This document shows positions 44,610-53,314 of a stretch of 64,000 nucleotides of DNA, one piece after another. Position 1 is the first letter of the stretch. Each line of letters opens with the position of its first letter. Source of the DNA: Candidatus Amarobacillus elongatus (GTDB taxonomy: Bacteria > Chloroflexota > Dehalococcoidia > Tepidiformales > Tepidiformaceae). A program made the translations under genes and the position numbers. A model generated the notes under the pieces. That model saw nothing but the letters and a program-made list of their open reading frames with translations, did no database searches and was not told where the DNA came from. The stretch spans positions 1 to 64,000 of the forward strand of contig JADJBX010000011.1 in NCBI GenBank assembly GCA_016703545.1. Reading direction: 5' to 3'.

Positions 44610-45586
44610 GCGGCCAACCTCCGCCCGCGAATCGCCTTTCGCGCCTGTGCCAGCACCAGCACCCCGGCGACGAGCACGCCCCCGCTCAGGATGAGTGCCA
44701 CCGGCGCCCCCAGCTCCGGCGCGAAGTGGCGAAAGAAGAACGTCACCAGCCCCACGAAGATCGCGCCCACCCCCAGGACCATGTACACGAACGCCGCCCG
44801 CGCCACGCTGAGCGCCGCCAGCGCCGCACCCACGGCGATGATCACGAGCTGCACCAGCGCCATATCCGAGGCGACCCCGAAGATGAACGGCCCGATCACC
44901 GCCAGCCCCGCGAACACCAGCCGCGCCGACGGCCTCGGCGCAAGCCACCCGGCTTCGGCCAGCGCCACGCCCGCCGCCCCAAACAGCATCACCGCGAAGC
45001 CCCAGAGACCGGTGCTGAAGTCGTCTGGCCAGTTGCCGATGGCGATGCCCAGGAAAAAGAGGCTCCCGCCCATCGCCAGCACCTGCGGATGCGCCGGCGA
45101 AAACACCCACAGCGTCGCCGCGACCGCCACCGAGCCCGCGCCCACGAGCAGCAGCACGTACGGCTCCGGATCGTCCCCGAACCCCGGCCCGTACTCCTCC
45201 GCTCCGATGGCGAACGTTGCCGCCGCCAGCGCCGTGGCCACGAACCACGCGACCGTCCCCGCGCGCCGGATGCTTCCCTCGTCGGAGCGGAGCATGGCCC
45301 CGCCCGCGAGCAGCGCGAGCACGCAGGGCACCCCCGCCACCGCCATCCGCGACCACGGCCGCAGTTCGCTCCACTGCATCGCCACGAGCACGATGATGCC
45401 CGCCGCGGCCGCCGCCAGCCCCAGGTAGAGCAGCGCCTCCAGCGCGCCCGGACGTTCGCCCGCATCGCCCGCCGCCGCGGCCCGCTCGCCCGCGTGTTCA
45501 CGTTCGAAGGCGGCAATGCGCCCGGCCGCGGCCTCGTCGATGAGGCCCGCCTCCCGCCATCGCCGGAGATGTTCGCCCGCGTCCAT
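44606..45586 (-). CDS. DUF2157-type multi-helix membrane protein
   Basis: The 326-residue protein has a short cytoplasmic N-terminus (HLRRWREAGLIDEAAAGRIAAFE, the DUF2157 head) and about ten hydrophobic helices. DUF2157 proteins are integral membrane proteins of unknown function. It is translationally coupled to the propeller-like protein downstream through a four-base overlap. No regulatory signal other than the packed layout is visible. Confidence 0.8.
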   Translation of the reverse strand: MDAGEHLRRWREAGLIDEAAAGRIAAFEREHAGERAAAAGDAGERPGALEALLYLGLAAAAAGIIVLVAMQWSELRPWSRMAVAGVPCVLALLAGGAMLRSDEGSIRRAGTVAWFVATALAAATFAIGAEEYGPGFGDDPEPYVLLLVGAGSVAVAATLWVFSPAHPQVLAMGGSLFFLGIAIGNWPDDFSTGLWGFAVMLFGAAGVALAEAGWLAPRPSARLVFAGLAVIGPFIFGVASDMALVQLVIIAVGAALAALSVARAAFVYMVLGVGAIFVGLVTFFFRHFAPELGAPVALILSGGVLVAGVLVLAQARKAIRGRRLAA

Positions 45587-45650
45587 CGCGCCCCATCCTA
45601 CGCGACCGCCACAACCGGCGAAGGGCCACGCCGGCCGTTACCATTCGGCC

Positions 45651-46463
45651 ATGGAGCTCAAGGCCACCACCTACGCCGTCCAGGACCGCATCGCCACCAT
45701 CACCCTCAACCGGCCCCATCGCCTGAACGCGTGGACCGGCCGCATGCACACCGAGTACCGCTGGGCGCTGCAGGAAGCCGAGAACGATGAGAGCGTGCGC
45801 GTCGTCATCGTCACGGGCGCCGGCCGGGGCTTCTGCGCCGGCGCCGATTCCCAGGCGCTCGAAGGCCACATCGAAAAGGGCGGCTACGACAGCGGCCTTC
45901 GCGGCGAGGTGGCCAGCCCCGGCTACGGCATCCGCCCCGAATTCGATGCCACCTTCGCCTACCATTTCGGGCTCGCAAAGCCCGTCATCGCCGCCATCAA
46001 CGGCCCCGCCGCCGGCGTCGGCCTCGTTCTCGCCTGCTTCGCCGACCTCCGCTTCGCCGCCCGCGGCGCGAAGCTCACCACCGCGCACGGCAAGCTCGGC
46101 CTGCCCGCCGAATACGGCCTCGCGTGGCTCCTGCCGCGCATCATCGGCCTCACCCACGCCGCCGACCTCCTCCTCTCCAGCCGCGTCGTGCTCGCCGAGG
46201 AAGCCGCCGCCATGGGGCTCGTAAACCGCGTCTGCGAACCCGAGACCCTGCTCGACGAGTGCCGCGACTACGCCCGCACCCTCGCGCACTCCGTCTCCCC
46301 CGCGTCCCTGCGCGAATCGAAGCGCGCCATCTACGCCGGCCTCCACCAGGACGCTGCCACCGCCGTCCGCGAAAGCGAAGCCCTCCTCGAACGGATGATG
46401 CGCGAGCCCGACTTTCGCGAAGGCGTCGCCGCCCTCGCCGGCAAGCGCCCGCCCGCGTTCTGA
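45651..46463 (+). CDS. Enoyl-CoA hydratase/isomerase family protein
   Basis: A 270-residue crotonase-fold protein. It has the substrate loop ITLNRPHRLNAWTGRM, the oxyanion motif VVIVTGAGRGFCAGADSQAL and the second loop KPVIAAINGPAAGVGLVLACFADLRFAA, where the acid residues of classical hydratases are partly replaced (ADLRFAARGAKLTTAHGKLGLPAEYGLAWLL). The reaction may be hydration or isomerisation of an acyl-CoA in fatty acid or aromatic breakdown. TACCAT six bases before ATG 45651 suggests a leaderless message. A TetR regulator follows. Confidence 0.9.
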   Translation: MELKATTYAVQDRIATITLNRPHRLNAWTGRMHTEYRWALQEAENDESVRVVIVTGAGRGFCAGADSQALEGHIEKGGYDSGLRGEVASPGYGIRPEFDATFAYHFGLAKPVIAAINGPAAGVGLVLACFADLRFAARGAKLTTAHGKLGLPAEYGLAWLLPRIIGLTHAADLLLSSRVVLAEEAAAMGLVNRVCEPETLLDECRDYARTLAHSVSPASLRESKRAIYAGLHQDAATAVRESEALLERMMREPDFREGVAALAGKRPPAF

Positions 46464-46557
46464 TCCGCGGAGCGGCCCGCGTCCCTCGAACCCGGCGCGT
46501 TCCCGGCGCGACGTGCGACAATACGGAGCGTCACGAACGTCACCGGCGGAGGAAGCT

Positions 46558-47193
46558 GTGCCCAAAGTCCCCGAGGCCTACCTGGAAGCGCGTCGCAGCG
46601 CAATCCTCGAGGCCGCTCGCCGCGCGTTCACGCGCAAGGGCACGCAGACCACCACGATGGTCGAAATCGCCGAGGAGGCAGGCCTCACCCCCGGCGCCAT
46701 TTACCGCTACTTCCCCAACAAAGAGCGGCTCATCGCCGCCTGCTTCGATGCCAACGCCGAGGACGTCATCGGCCACTGGCAGAACATCAGCCCCGATTCG
46801 GACCCCGTCGCCGCCACCCTCGACTTCGCGCGCAAAGCCGTCGAATGGCTCGATACCCCCGCCGCGCGCACCGACACGATCCTCCACCTCGAGTACGTCC
46901 TCGACATGGCTCGCACGAACGACACCGCCGGCCTCGCCGCCCTCAAGGCGGAAAACGACCGCATCGTCGGCGACGTCGAGGAGCGCGTGCGCGCCGCGCA
47001 GGCCGCCGGCGGCCTCCCCCACACCGTCGACGCCCGCCGCTACGCCGGCGCCCTCTTCTCCTTCTACTGGGGACTCCGCCTCCGCCGCGTCATCGACCCA
47101 ACCGTCGAGACCCAGGGCCAGCTCGAACAGCTCCTGCTCCTGTTTCTCAAGGAGCGGGCCGCTGGCGGCGAGGGGATGGTGGGAAGCCGTTAG
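46558..47193 (+). CDS. TetR-family transcriptional regulator (fatty-acid-type)
   Basis: The 211-residue protein has a clear N-terminal helix-turn-helix, AAREAFTRKG-like (here EAARRAFTRKGTQTTTMVEIAEEAGLTPGAIYRYFPNKERLIAACF in parts), and an all-helical C-terminus. GGAGGAAGCT precedes GTG 46558. It lies 94 bases after an enoyl-CoA hydratase gene on the same strand, so control of acyl-CoA metabolism is plausible. Confidence 0.88.
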   Translation: MPKVPEAYLEARRSAILEAARRAFTRKGTQTTTMVEIAEEAGLTPGAIYRYFPNKERLIAACFDANAEDVIGHWQNISPDSDPVAATLDFARKAVEWLDTPAARTDTILHLEYVLDMARTNDTAGLAALKAENDRIVGDVEERVRAAQAAGGLPHTVDARRYAGALFSFYWGLRLRRVIDPTVETQGQLEQLLLLFLKERAAGGEGMVGSR

Positions 47194-47196
47194 CTG

Positions 47197-47664
47197 TTCG
47201 CCGTTCGCTGTTAGCGGCGCGTGGCGGCCGCCGCTATCGTGCGTCGGCTCTCGGCTCTCGGCTCGGCGTGACCACACGCCTGCATGGACCCACGAGGCGA
47301 CCCACAAAGCCGAGCCGCGAACGGCAGCGAGCGTCCCTGCTCCCCTGCCAGGCCGTTCGCCGCTAGCGCCCCGGGCGCTGCCCGCGTTCGGCCAGCCATT
47401 CCCGCACGTGGCCACACCGACAGCCGACAGCCGACAGCCACCAGCGCACCCCACCCCACCCACGGCCCCTAGCGCGAACGCCGCGGCACCCCGACTCCCC
47501 GCGCCAACCAGCAGCTAACCGCTACCTCCACCGGCTCCCCTGCCAGCCGTTCGCTGCTAGCGGCTGGGCGCTAGCGCCGCGAACGCTGCTCGCATTCGGC
47601 CAGCTATTCCCGCACGTGGCCACACCGACAGCCGACAGCCGACAGCCACCAGCAGCGAACCGCT
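47197..47664. repeat. Inverted-arm repeat block B1 (TCGGCT / GCCGACAG words)
   Basis: The gap 47194-47685 is filled by GTTAGC- and TCGGCTC-type words on the left, a core with GTGACCAC, ACAAAGCCGAGCCGCGAACG and GAGCGTCCCTGC, and right arms CACGTGGCCACACCGACAGCC repeated twice (about 47405 and 47616). The same core is found three times near 63.3-63.6 kb. It separates convergent genes; no gene is seen in it. Confidence 0.75.
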
Positions 47665-47685
47665 AACCGCTAACCGCTTCCACCA

Positions 47686-48354
47686 TCACTCCGCCCCCGC
47701 CTCGGCCGACGCCCGCGAGCTCTCCCGCCAGGTGCGGAACAGGTGCCACGCCGCCGGCGCCACCGACACCGCGAGCACCCCCACCACCACCAGGATGAAC
47801 ACCAGGTCGATGTGCGGAACGTTCCCGAGGAAGTACCCCGTTAGCGTCATCGAGGTCACCCACGCGATGCCGCCCGTGATGTTGTAGAACGCGAACCGCC
47901 CGTAGGCCATCCCCGCCGCCCCCGCCACCGTCGGCGCGAACGTGCGGATGAACGGCGAAAAGCGCGCCAGCACGATCGTCTTGCCGCCGTGCTTTTCGTA
48001 GAACGCCGTCGCCTTGTCCAAATGCTTCCGGTTCAGCCAGACCGAGTCTTCGCTCGTGAACAGCCTCGGGCCCGTCTTCCGCCCGATCTGGTACCCCACG
48101 GCGTCGCCCACGACGGCCGCGACGATGAGCAGCGGGATCAGCAGCCAGATGCCGTCGTGGTCCCCCACGCTCAGCGTCCCCCGGTTGCAGAGCAGCCCGG
48201 CAGTCAGCAGCAGCGTATCGCCCGGCAGGAAGAAGCCGATCAGCAGCCCCGTCTCCGCGAAGACGATGAGGAACAGCCCCGGCCATCCCACGGTGTTGAT
48301 CAGCGATTCGATGTCCGGCATGAGCGCCAGGAAGGCCACGGTCAGGCTCGTCAT
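47686..48354 (-). CDS. DedA-family membrane protein
   Basis: The 222-residue inner-membrane protein has the DedA pattern: a first helix region LINTVGWPGLFLIVFAETGLLIGFFLPGDTLLL, the loop GYQIGRKTGPRLF, and FSPFIRTFAPTVAGAAGM with the conserved arginine, followed by a reentrant segment and two helices. DedA proteins act in undecaprenyl-phosphate or phospholipid recycling across the membrane. TACGCT six bases before ATG 48354 suggests a leaderless message. Confidence 0.9.
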   Translation of the reverse strand: MTSLTVAFLALMPDIESLINTVGWPGLFLIVFAETGLLIGFFLPGDTLLLTAGLLCNRGTLSVGDHDGIWLLIPLLIVAAVVGDAVGYQIGRKTGPRLFTSEDSVWLNRKHLDKATAFYEKHGGKTIVLARFSPFIRTFAPTVAGAAGMAYGRFAFYNITGGIAWVTSMTLTGYFLGNVPHIDLVFILVVVGVLAVSVAPAAWHLFRTWRESSRASAEAGAE

Positions 48355-48510
48355 GCACCGAGCGTACCGGAGCGGGGAGGATGGAGGAAAGCCGCGCGCC
48401 CAAAGTGCCGCGCCGCCGCAACGCCCGCCGCCCTCCCTGCCGCGTGCTCGCCTTCGCCACCGCAACTGCGGGGATTCGCCGATGGCCCCTCGCGCCACGC
48501 CCGCTGGAGC

Positions 48511-49062
48511 ATGACCGGGATGGCGCACCGCCTGTTCACCCGCCTCCCCTCCCTCGCCGCCCCCGCGCTCCTCGCGTGCGTCCTGGCGGCGACGGTCGCG
48601 CGCGCCGATGACCCCGCCCCCGTGCGCTCCCCGGACCCGGGCATCGTCCTCGAACCGCCGCGCGTCGTGCAGCGCGCCACCACCCTCCCCTATCGCCTCG
48701 CCCTCCCCCACCTCGGCCGCGATGGCCTCGCCCCCATCGCCCAGGACCGGTACGCGACCTCCGCCACCGCCGCCCGCACCGCCGGCTCCATCGCCATCGA
48801 CACCACCGTGACCGCCAGGGATGCCGCCACCGCCCTCGTCCAGGTCGAGGTGTACGACGCCGCCAACACGCGCGTGTTCGAACAGAAGTGGGACGCCGCC
48901 GCCTTCACCCCCGGCCAGCCCCGCACCTTCCGCGCCACCTGGGATGCGCGCACCGCCCCTCGCGGCGCCTACGTCGTCCGCGTCGGCCTCTTCGCCCCCG
49001 GCGCCGGCTGGGGCGTGCTCTACCACTGGAACAACGCCGTAGCCCACTTCACCATCGAGTGA
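48511..49062 (+). CDS. Secreted protein with FlgD-Ig-like C-terminus
   Basis: The 183-residue product has a signal peptide (LAAPALLACVLAATVARA, cleaved before DDPAP). The mature part ends in a beta-sandwich-like stretch (VQVEVYDAANTRVFEQKWDAAAFTPGQPRTFRATWDARTAPRGAYVVRVGLF in parts) resembling FlgD Ig-like or bacterial surface domains. A related pattern is sometimes attached to glycosidases. GGAGC precedes ATG 48511; ATG 48520 is an alternative. Function unknown. Confidence 0.75.
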   Translation: MTGMAHRLFTRLPSLAAPALLACVLAATVARADDPAPVRSPDPGIVLEPPRVVQRATTLPYRLALPHLGRDGLAPIAQDRYATSATAARTAGSIAIDTTVTARDAATALVQVEVYDAANTRVFEQKWDAAAFTPGQPRTFRATWDARTAPRGAYVVRVGLFAPGAGWGVLYHWNNAVAHFTIE

Positions 49063-49108
49063 CACCCCCCGCGCACTCTTCGCCCCGCACCCGGCGCATG
49101 CTCGAAGC

Positions 49109-49492
49109 ATGGAAAGCGAAGGCACGCACGTCGTCTGGTGGGCGTTCGCCCTTGGCGGGTTCGCCGGCGGCGCCGCGCGCGTCCTCCTCGATGGCGCGTT
49201 CATCCTCCCGCGCGTCGAACGGCTCCGGGCCACCGGCCAGACCGTCGTCGTGCCCGGCTCCTTCGGGCCGCTCCTGCTGGGGCCCGTGGCCGCCTTCGTG
49301 ATGGCCGGGGCGGGCGCCGGCGCCTTCGATTTCCAGGCCGCCTACGATGCCCGCGGCTTCTGGGGTCCGTTCATCGGCAGCATCCCGGCGGGCATGGGCG
49401 CCACCCTCGTCCTTTCGCAGGTAACGAAGGCGCACCTCGACCGCGCCGCCGGACGTCTGCTCGAAAAGGCCGCCGAACCCAACGCAGGCTGA
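49109..49492 (+). CDS. Small multi-helix membrane protein
   Basis: The 127-residue product has three hydrophobic segments (VVWWAFALGGFAGGAARVLL, GPLLLGPVAAFVMAGAGAGAF, GPFIGSIPAGMGATLVLSQV) and a basic C-terminus. I do not recognise the family. It lies 46 bases after the secreted-protein gene and 28 before a very small gene on the same strand, so the three may be co-transcribed. Confidence 0.65.
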   Translation: MESEGTHVVWWAFALGGFAGGAARVLLDGAFILPRVERLRATGQTVVVPGSFGPLLLGPVAAFVMAGAGAGAFDFQAAYDARGFWGPFIGSIPAGMGATLVLSQVTKAHLDRAAGRLLEKAAEPNAG

Positions 49493-49520
49493 CCCCGCCA
49501 ACAGAAAAAGGAGGCACCCC

Positions 49521-49652
49521 ATGACCCGCGAACCCCGCATCCCCGCCGCCGAGCGCGACGCCTGGCGCAGCCGCATCGCCGCCGCAACCAGCGACCTCGA
49601 ACGGCTGCGGCTCCTCCAGCAGCTCGATGCCCGTCTCGCCGGCGCCGCCTGA
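49521..49652 (+). CDS. 43-residue small protein with strong ribosome site
   Basis: AAAAAGGAGGCACCCC precedes ATG 49521, one of the best Shine-Dalgarno sites in the window. The 43 residues are charged and helical (AERDAWRSRIAAATSDLERLRLLQQLDARLAG in parts). The size and the signal suggest a real small gene, possibly a helical adaptor; no family is recognised. Confidence 0.6.
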   Translation: MTREPRIPAAERDAWRSRIAAATSDLERLRLLQQLDARLAGAA

Positions 49653-49727
49653 GCGCCGGCCCCATGGCCCCCATTCGCAACCCCCATTGCCCCCGGCTGG
49701 TCACTCCGCCCCGCCGATGATCCCGGC

Positions 49728-50114
49728 GTGCGGGGAACGGGTGTTGTGACGGTGGTGGTGGCGGCGGTGGTTCTCGCGGGCGCCGTCCCGGTATGGCGCC
49801 AGTCGCGTTCCGCCGCCGCACTCCCCGCGGCCGCCGCAGCCGCACACGACCTCACCTTCGAACCCGCCGATGCGCTCATCGGCCCCGCCGGCGCCACCAG
49901 CGTGCTGGGCGCGGTACACACCCCCTCCGGCTCCATCGCCGCGTTCACGGGCGAAGTCACGGCCACCAGTAATGCCGCCTGCCCCCCGGACGCCTTCGGC
50001 ATCGCCCTCGATCCCACCGGTCCCGCGGACGCGCGCGTTCTCATCACCCTTCGCGGCGATGCTCCCGGCGCGCGCGAGGGCGTCCGCCTCGATTGGCGGC
50101 TCTCCGCCCGCTGA
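49728..50114 (+). CDS. Small exported hypothetical protein
   Basis: From GTG 49728 the 128-residue product starts with a hydrophobic signal or anchor (VVTVVVAAVVLAGAVPVW). The remainder is beta-rich with a single cysteine. No family is recognised. Start choice is tentative because no strong Shine-Dalgarno is visible. Confidence 0.5.
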   Translation: MRGTGVVTVVVAAVVLAGAVPVWRQSRSAAALPAAAAAAHDLTFEPADALIGPAGATSVLGAVHTPSGSIAAFTGEVTATSNAACPPDAFGIALDPTGPADARVLITLRGDAPGAREGVRLDWRLSAR

Positions 50115-50126
50115 CGGGACCGACGC

Positions 50127-50230
50127 CTGGCTGTCGGCTGCCGGCCGTCGGCTTTCGGCCGTGGCGCGCGGGATTCTGCCCCGGCTCGCCGCCGGTCACA
50201 CCGAGCCGACAGCCGGCAGCAGCCGGCCAC
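50127..50230. repeat. Short inverted-arm repeat of family B
   Basis: Left words GGCTGTCGGCTGCCGG and GTCGGCTTTCGGCC (50128-50160) face CGAGCCGACAGCCGGCAGC (50202-50222). It is a compact form of the TCGGCTG repeats at 47.2 and 63.2 kb and lies between two plus-strand genes. Confidence 0.65.
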
Positions 50231-50281
50231 AACCGGCCCCGTTCGCATTCCGTTAACTCCACTCAGTAGCATTCGCGGCGC

Positions 50282-50995
50282 ATGCGCATCCGACCCGTCC
50301 CCACGGCCGCGCCGTACCTTGCCGAAGCCCTCGGTACCTTCGCGCTCGTCTTCGCCGGCCCCGGCTCCGTGGCCGTGAACGCCGCGAGCGGCGGCGCCGT
50401 CACCGGCGTGGGCATCGGCATCTCCTTCGGCCTCATCGTCATGGCGATGATCTTCGCGCTCGGCCACCTCTCCGGCTGCCACATCAATCCCGCCGTCACG
50501 ATCGCCATGCGCGCCCTCGGCCGCATCGAGAACGCCCGCGCCCTGGGCTACATCGCCGCCCAGCTCGCGGGCGCCGTGCTCGCGGGCTTCGCCATCATCG
50601 CCATCACCGGCGATGCCGGGGACGCGGGCGCCACCGCTCCCCGCATCGGCGGCGCCGATGCCGCCCTCTGGTCCGAAATCATCCTCACCTTCTTCCTCAT
50701 GTTCGTGATCCTCTCCGTCGCCACCGATAGCCGCGCGCAGGGAACCTTCGCCGCCATCGCCATCGGCGGGTATGTGGGCTTCGCCGCCACCGGCTGGGGC
50801 CCCATCGCCAACGCCTCCATGAACCCCGCGCGCAGCTTCGGCCCCGCCCTCGCCTCAGGCACGTGGGACTCTCACTGGGTGTACTGGGCCGGCCCCATCG
50901 CCGGCGCGCTCCTCGCCGCCGCGGCCTACGAACTCCTCCGCGAGCCTCACTTCCGAGAACCGGCGCCCGCCCCCGACACCACTCTCACGGAGTAG
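50282..50995 (+). CDS. Aquaporin/MIP-family channel, probable arsenite exit channel (AqpS-like)
   Basis: The 237-residue six-helix channel has both pore motifs, HINPAVT and SMNPARS. Typical MIP features include AEALGTFALVFAGPG at the N-terminus. It lies five bases before arsC, and no ArsB or Acr3 efflux pump is nearby. By analogy with the AqpS-ArsC pair of Sinorhizobium, arsenate would be reduced to arsenite by ArsC and leave through this channel down its gradient. A role as a general water or glycerol channel is the alternative. Confidence 0.88.
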   Translation: MRIRPVPTAAPYLAEALGTFALVFAGPGSVAVNAASGGAVTGVGIGISFGLIVMAMIFALGHLSGCHINPAVTIAMRALGRIENARALGYIAAQLAGAVLAGFAIIAITGDAGDAGATAPRIGGADAALWSEIILTFFLMFVILSVATDSRAQGTFAAIAIGGYVGFAATGWGPIANASMNPARSFGPALASGTWDSHWVYWAGPIAGALLAAAAYELLREPHFREPAPAPDTTLTE

Positions 50996-51000
50996 CCCCG

Positions 51001-51414
51001 ATGAGCGAATCCCTCCCCGAAGTCCTCTTCGTCTGCGTTCACAACGCCGGCCGGTCGCAGATGGCCGCCGGCCTGCTCGCGCATCTCGGCGAAGGGCGCG
51101 TACGCGTTCGCAGCGCCGGCAGCGAACCCGCCGCCACCCTCAACCCCGCCGCCGTCGCCGTCATGGCCGAGATCGGCATCGATATCGCCAGCGAAACCCC
51201 CACCCGCCTCCACGACGCCGCCGTCCAGTCCGCCGACTACGTCATCACCATGGGCTGCGGCGATGCCTGCCCCTTCTACCCCGGCAAGCACTACCTCGAT
51301 TGGGACCTCGAGGACCCCGCCGGCAAGGACCTGGCCACCGTCCGCCGCATCCGCGACGAGATTCGCGCCCGCGTCGAGGGCCTGCTCGCCACCCTCGCCC
51401 CCGTGGCGCCGTAG
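51001..51414 (+). CDS. arsC: Arsenate reductase, thioredoxin-linked (low-molecular-weight phosphatase fold)
   Basis: The 137-residue enzyme has the P-loop CVHNAGRSQMA with the catalytic cysteine and the later MGCGDACPFYPGK containing the second and third redox cysteines of the thioredoxin-coupled ArsC type. It reduces arsenate to arsenite in the cytoplasm. GGAG eight bases before ATG 51001, within the channel gene end, indicates coupling with the upstream aquaporin. No ArsR regulator is in the window. Confidence 0.93.
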   Translation: MSESLPEVLFVCVHNAGRSQMAAGLLAHLGEGRVRVRSAGSEPAATLNPAAVAVMAEIGIDIASETPTRLHDAAVQSADYVITMGCGDACPFYPGKHYLDWDLEDPAGKDLATVRRIRDEIRARVEGLLATLAPVAP

Positions 51415-51458
51415 CCGCTGCCTTTCGCGTTTGCCCCCCGTCTCCTACCCTCGCGGGC

Positions 51459-52241
51459 ATGGCAACGTTGCAGGGCAAGACCGCACTCATCTTCGGCCTC
51501 GCGAACGACAAGTCGATCGCGTGGGGCATTTCGCAGGCGCTGCACCGCGAAGGCGCCACCCTCGGCTTCTCCTACGCCGGGCCTGTCATCGAAAAGCGCA
51601 TGCGGCCCCTCGCCGAACGCCTCGGCGCCACCTTCATCGAACCCTGCGACGTCAGCAGCGATTCCGATATCGAGCAGGTCATGGCCAGGGCGAAGGACAC
51701 CTTCGGCACCATCGATATCCTCATCCACTCCGTCGCCTTCGCCCGCCAGGAAGACCTCAAGGGCCGCTTCATCGATACCAGCCGCGAAGGCTTCCTCGTC
51801 GCCCACGAGATCTCCGCCTACTCGCTCGTCGGCCTCGCCCGCGCCGCCCGGCCCCTCATGCCCAACGGCGGCTCAATGCTCACCCTCACCTACTACGGCG
51901 CCGAAAAGGTCGTCCCGAAGTACAACGTCATGGGCGTCGCGAAGGCCTCGCTCGAAGCCACCGTGCGCTATCTCGCCGCCGACCTCGGCCCCGAGGGCAT
52001 CCGCGTCAACGCGATCAGCGCCGGCCCCATCCGCACCCTCGCCGCCAGCGGCATCAGCGGCTTCCGCAGCTACCTCAAGACCTTCGCCGATAGCGCCCCC
52101 CTGCGCCGCAACGTCACCATCGATGACGTCGGTTCCACCGCCGCCTTCCTTTGCAGCGATGGCGCCAGCGCCATCACTGGCGAAGTCCTCTACGTCGACA
52201 GCGGCTACAACATCATGGGCATGGAGCTGCCCGAGGACTGA
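51459..52241 (+). CDS. fabI: Enoyl-[acyl-carrier-protein] reductase FabI
   Basis: FabI performs the last reduction of each fatty-acid elongation round with NADH or NADPH. The 260-residue protein shows the FabI-type nucleotide site ALIFGLANDKSIAWGI, the LIHSVAFA strand, the catalytic YYGAEKVVPKYNVMGVAKASLEA (Y-x6-Y-x6-K type) and ISAGPIRTLAASGI. TACCCT seven bases before ATG 51459 suggests a leaderless transcript separate from the arsenic pair. Confidence 0.96.
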   Translation: MATLQGKTALIFGLANDKSIAWGISQALHREGATLGFSYAGPVIEKRMRPLAERLGATFIEPCDVSSDSDIEQVMARAKDTFGTIDILIHSVAFARQEDLKGRFIDTSREGFLVAHEISAYSLVGLARAARPLMPNGGSMLTLTYYGAEKVVPKYNVMGVAKASLEATVRYLAADLGPEGIRVNAISAGPIRTLAASGISGFRSYLKTFADSAPLRRNVTIDDVGSTAAFLCSDGASAITGEVLYVDSGYNIMGMELPED

Positions 52242-52373
52242 CGGGCCCGGCGGCCGGCTTCCCGGCCGGGAGCACCGGGCGGGGCGTCATTCCCGCCCGC
52301 CACGGTCCGCAGGTCCCGGCTGAGAGGGCCGCATGGCTCGTGACCGCCGCCGGTTGGAGAGTATTCTGGATTG

Positions 52374-52763
52374 GTGACAGCGCGAACCGGAGGGGCAACC
52401 GGCCGTTGGCGCAGCTGGCTCCTTGCCGCCGCGCTGCTGCCGTCGCTCCTCTTTCTCGGCCACTGGACGCTCTCCATTCCCGTGCCCGGCACGGGCTGGT
52501 ACCTCGGCCTGCCCGCCGAAACCCACGCCCACCAGGACGAAGCCGACCCCCACGACGACCACGAGCGCCACTGCCACGCCGATGCCTCCTCCTGCGGCGA
52601 TGTCCCCTTCGCCGGCGCGAGCGCATTCGCCCTCCTCACCGAAACCGTCGCCCTGATTGGCACCGCCGGGCTCATGCTGGCCCTCACCGCGCGCGCCTGG
52701 CGCCCGTCCCTCGGCGCCACCGTGGCCCCCGAACGGCGCCCGCCGCGGTTCGCGCCCGCCTGA
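52374..52763 (+). CDS. Small membrane protein with histidine-rich loop
   Basis: TATTCT six bases before GTG 52374 fixes the start by the leaderless pattern. The 129-residue product has a first helix (WLLAAALLPSLLFLGHWTL), a loop rich in His/Asp (THAHQDEADPHDDHERHCHAD) with two cysteines (RHCHADASSCGD), and a second helix (ALLTETVALIGTAGLMLAL). The loop could bind copper or zinc. It opens the copper-related cluster, which fits a metal role; this is inference. Confidence 0.65.
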   Translation: MTARTGGATGRWRSWLLAAALLPSLLFLGHWTLSIPVPGTGWYLGLPAETHAHQDEADPHDDHERHCHADASSCGDVPFAGASAFALLTETVALIGTAGLMLALTARAWRPSLGATVAPERRPPRFAPA

Positions 52764-52806
52764 CCCCGGCCCGCCCCTTCGTCCACGCACCCAGGAAAGG
52801 CACGCC

Positions 52807-53277
52807 ATGACCCCCATGCATGTTCGCCGCGCGGTTCGCACCGCCGGCCTCTCCCTCGCCGCCCTCACCGCCGCGTTCGCGCTGGCGGCCTGTGGCGGGG
52901 GTGAATCGAAGGACGCCGAGCAATCGGCCGCCCTCGCCAGCCTCGGCCTCATCGAACACTCCGGGTTCCATGAACTCGACGAATCGTTGACGAAGGACGG
53001 CAAGGTGCCCGCGACCGCCCACACCACCGCGAAGCACATCCAGGCCGTCGCCCTTGCCACGGACTGGCCCGAAAGCCTCGCCGATGAGGCGAAGACCATG
53101 GCCACCGCCATGGACACCTACGCGAAGGCGATCGACACCGATTCCCCCGACATCAAGAAGGCCACCGAGCTTTCCAACGCCGCCCACAAGGCATGGCACG
53201 ATTTCACCAGCGCCGCCTGGAACTACGTCTACAAGGAAGCCGGCCTCGCCTCGGCCGCCGGCGACCATTCGCACTGA
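52807..53277 (+). CDS. Lipoprotein of the copper cluster
   Basis: The 156-residue product has a lipoprotein signal (LAALTAAFALAACGGG) and an all-helical mature part with several histidines and a GDHSH end. AGGAAAGG precedes ATG 52807. No family is recognised. Position directly before sco and PCuAC genes suggests an extracytoplasmic metal or redox role. Confidence 0.75.
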   Translation: MTPMHVRRAVRTAGLSLAALTAAFALAACGGGESKDAEQSAALASLGLIEHSGFHELDESLTKDGKVPATAHTTAKHIQAVALATDWPESLADEAKTMATAMDTYAKAIDTDSPDIKKATELSNAAHKAWHDFTSAAWNYVYKEAGLASAAGDHSH

Positions 53278-53314
53278 TCGCGGCGGGCCCCCGCCCGCCC
53301 GCCCGGAGGCACCC

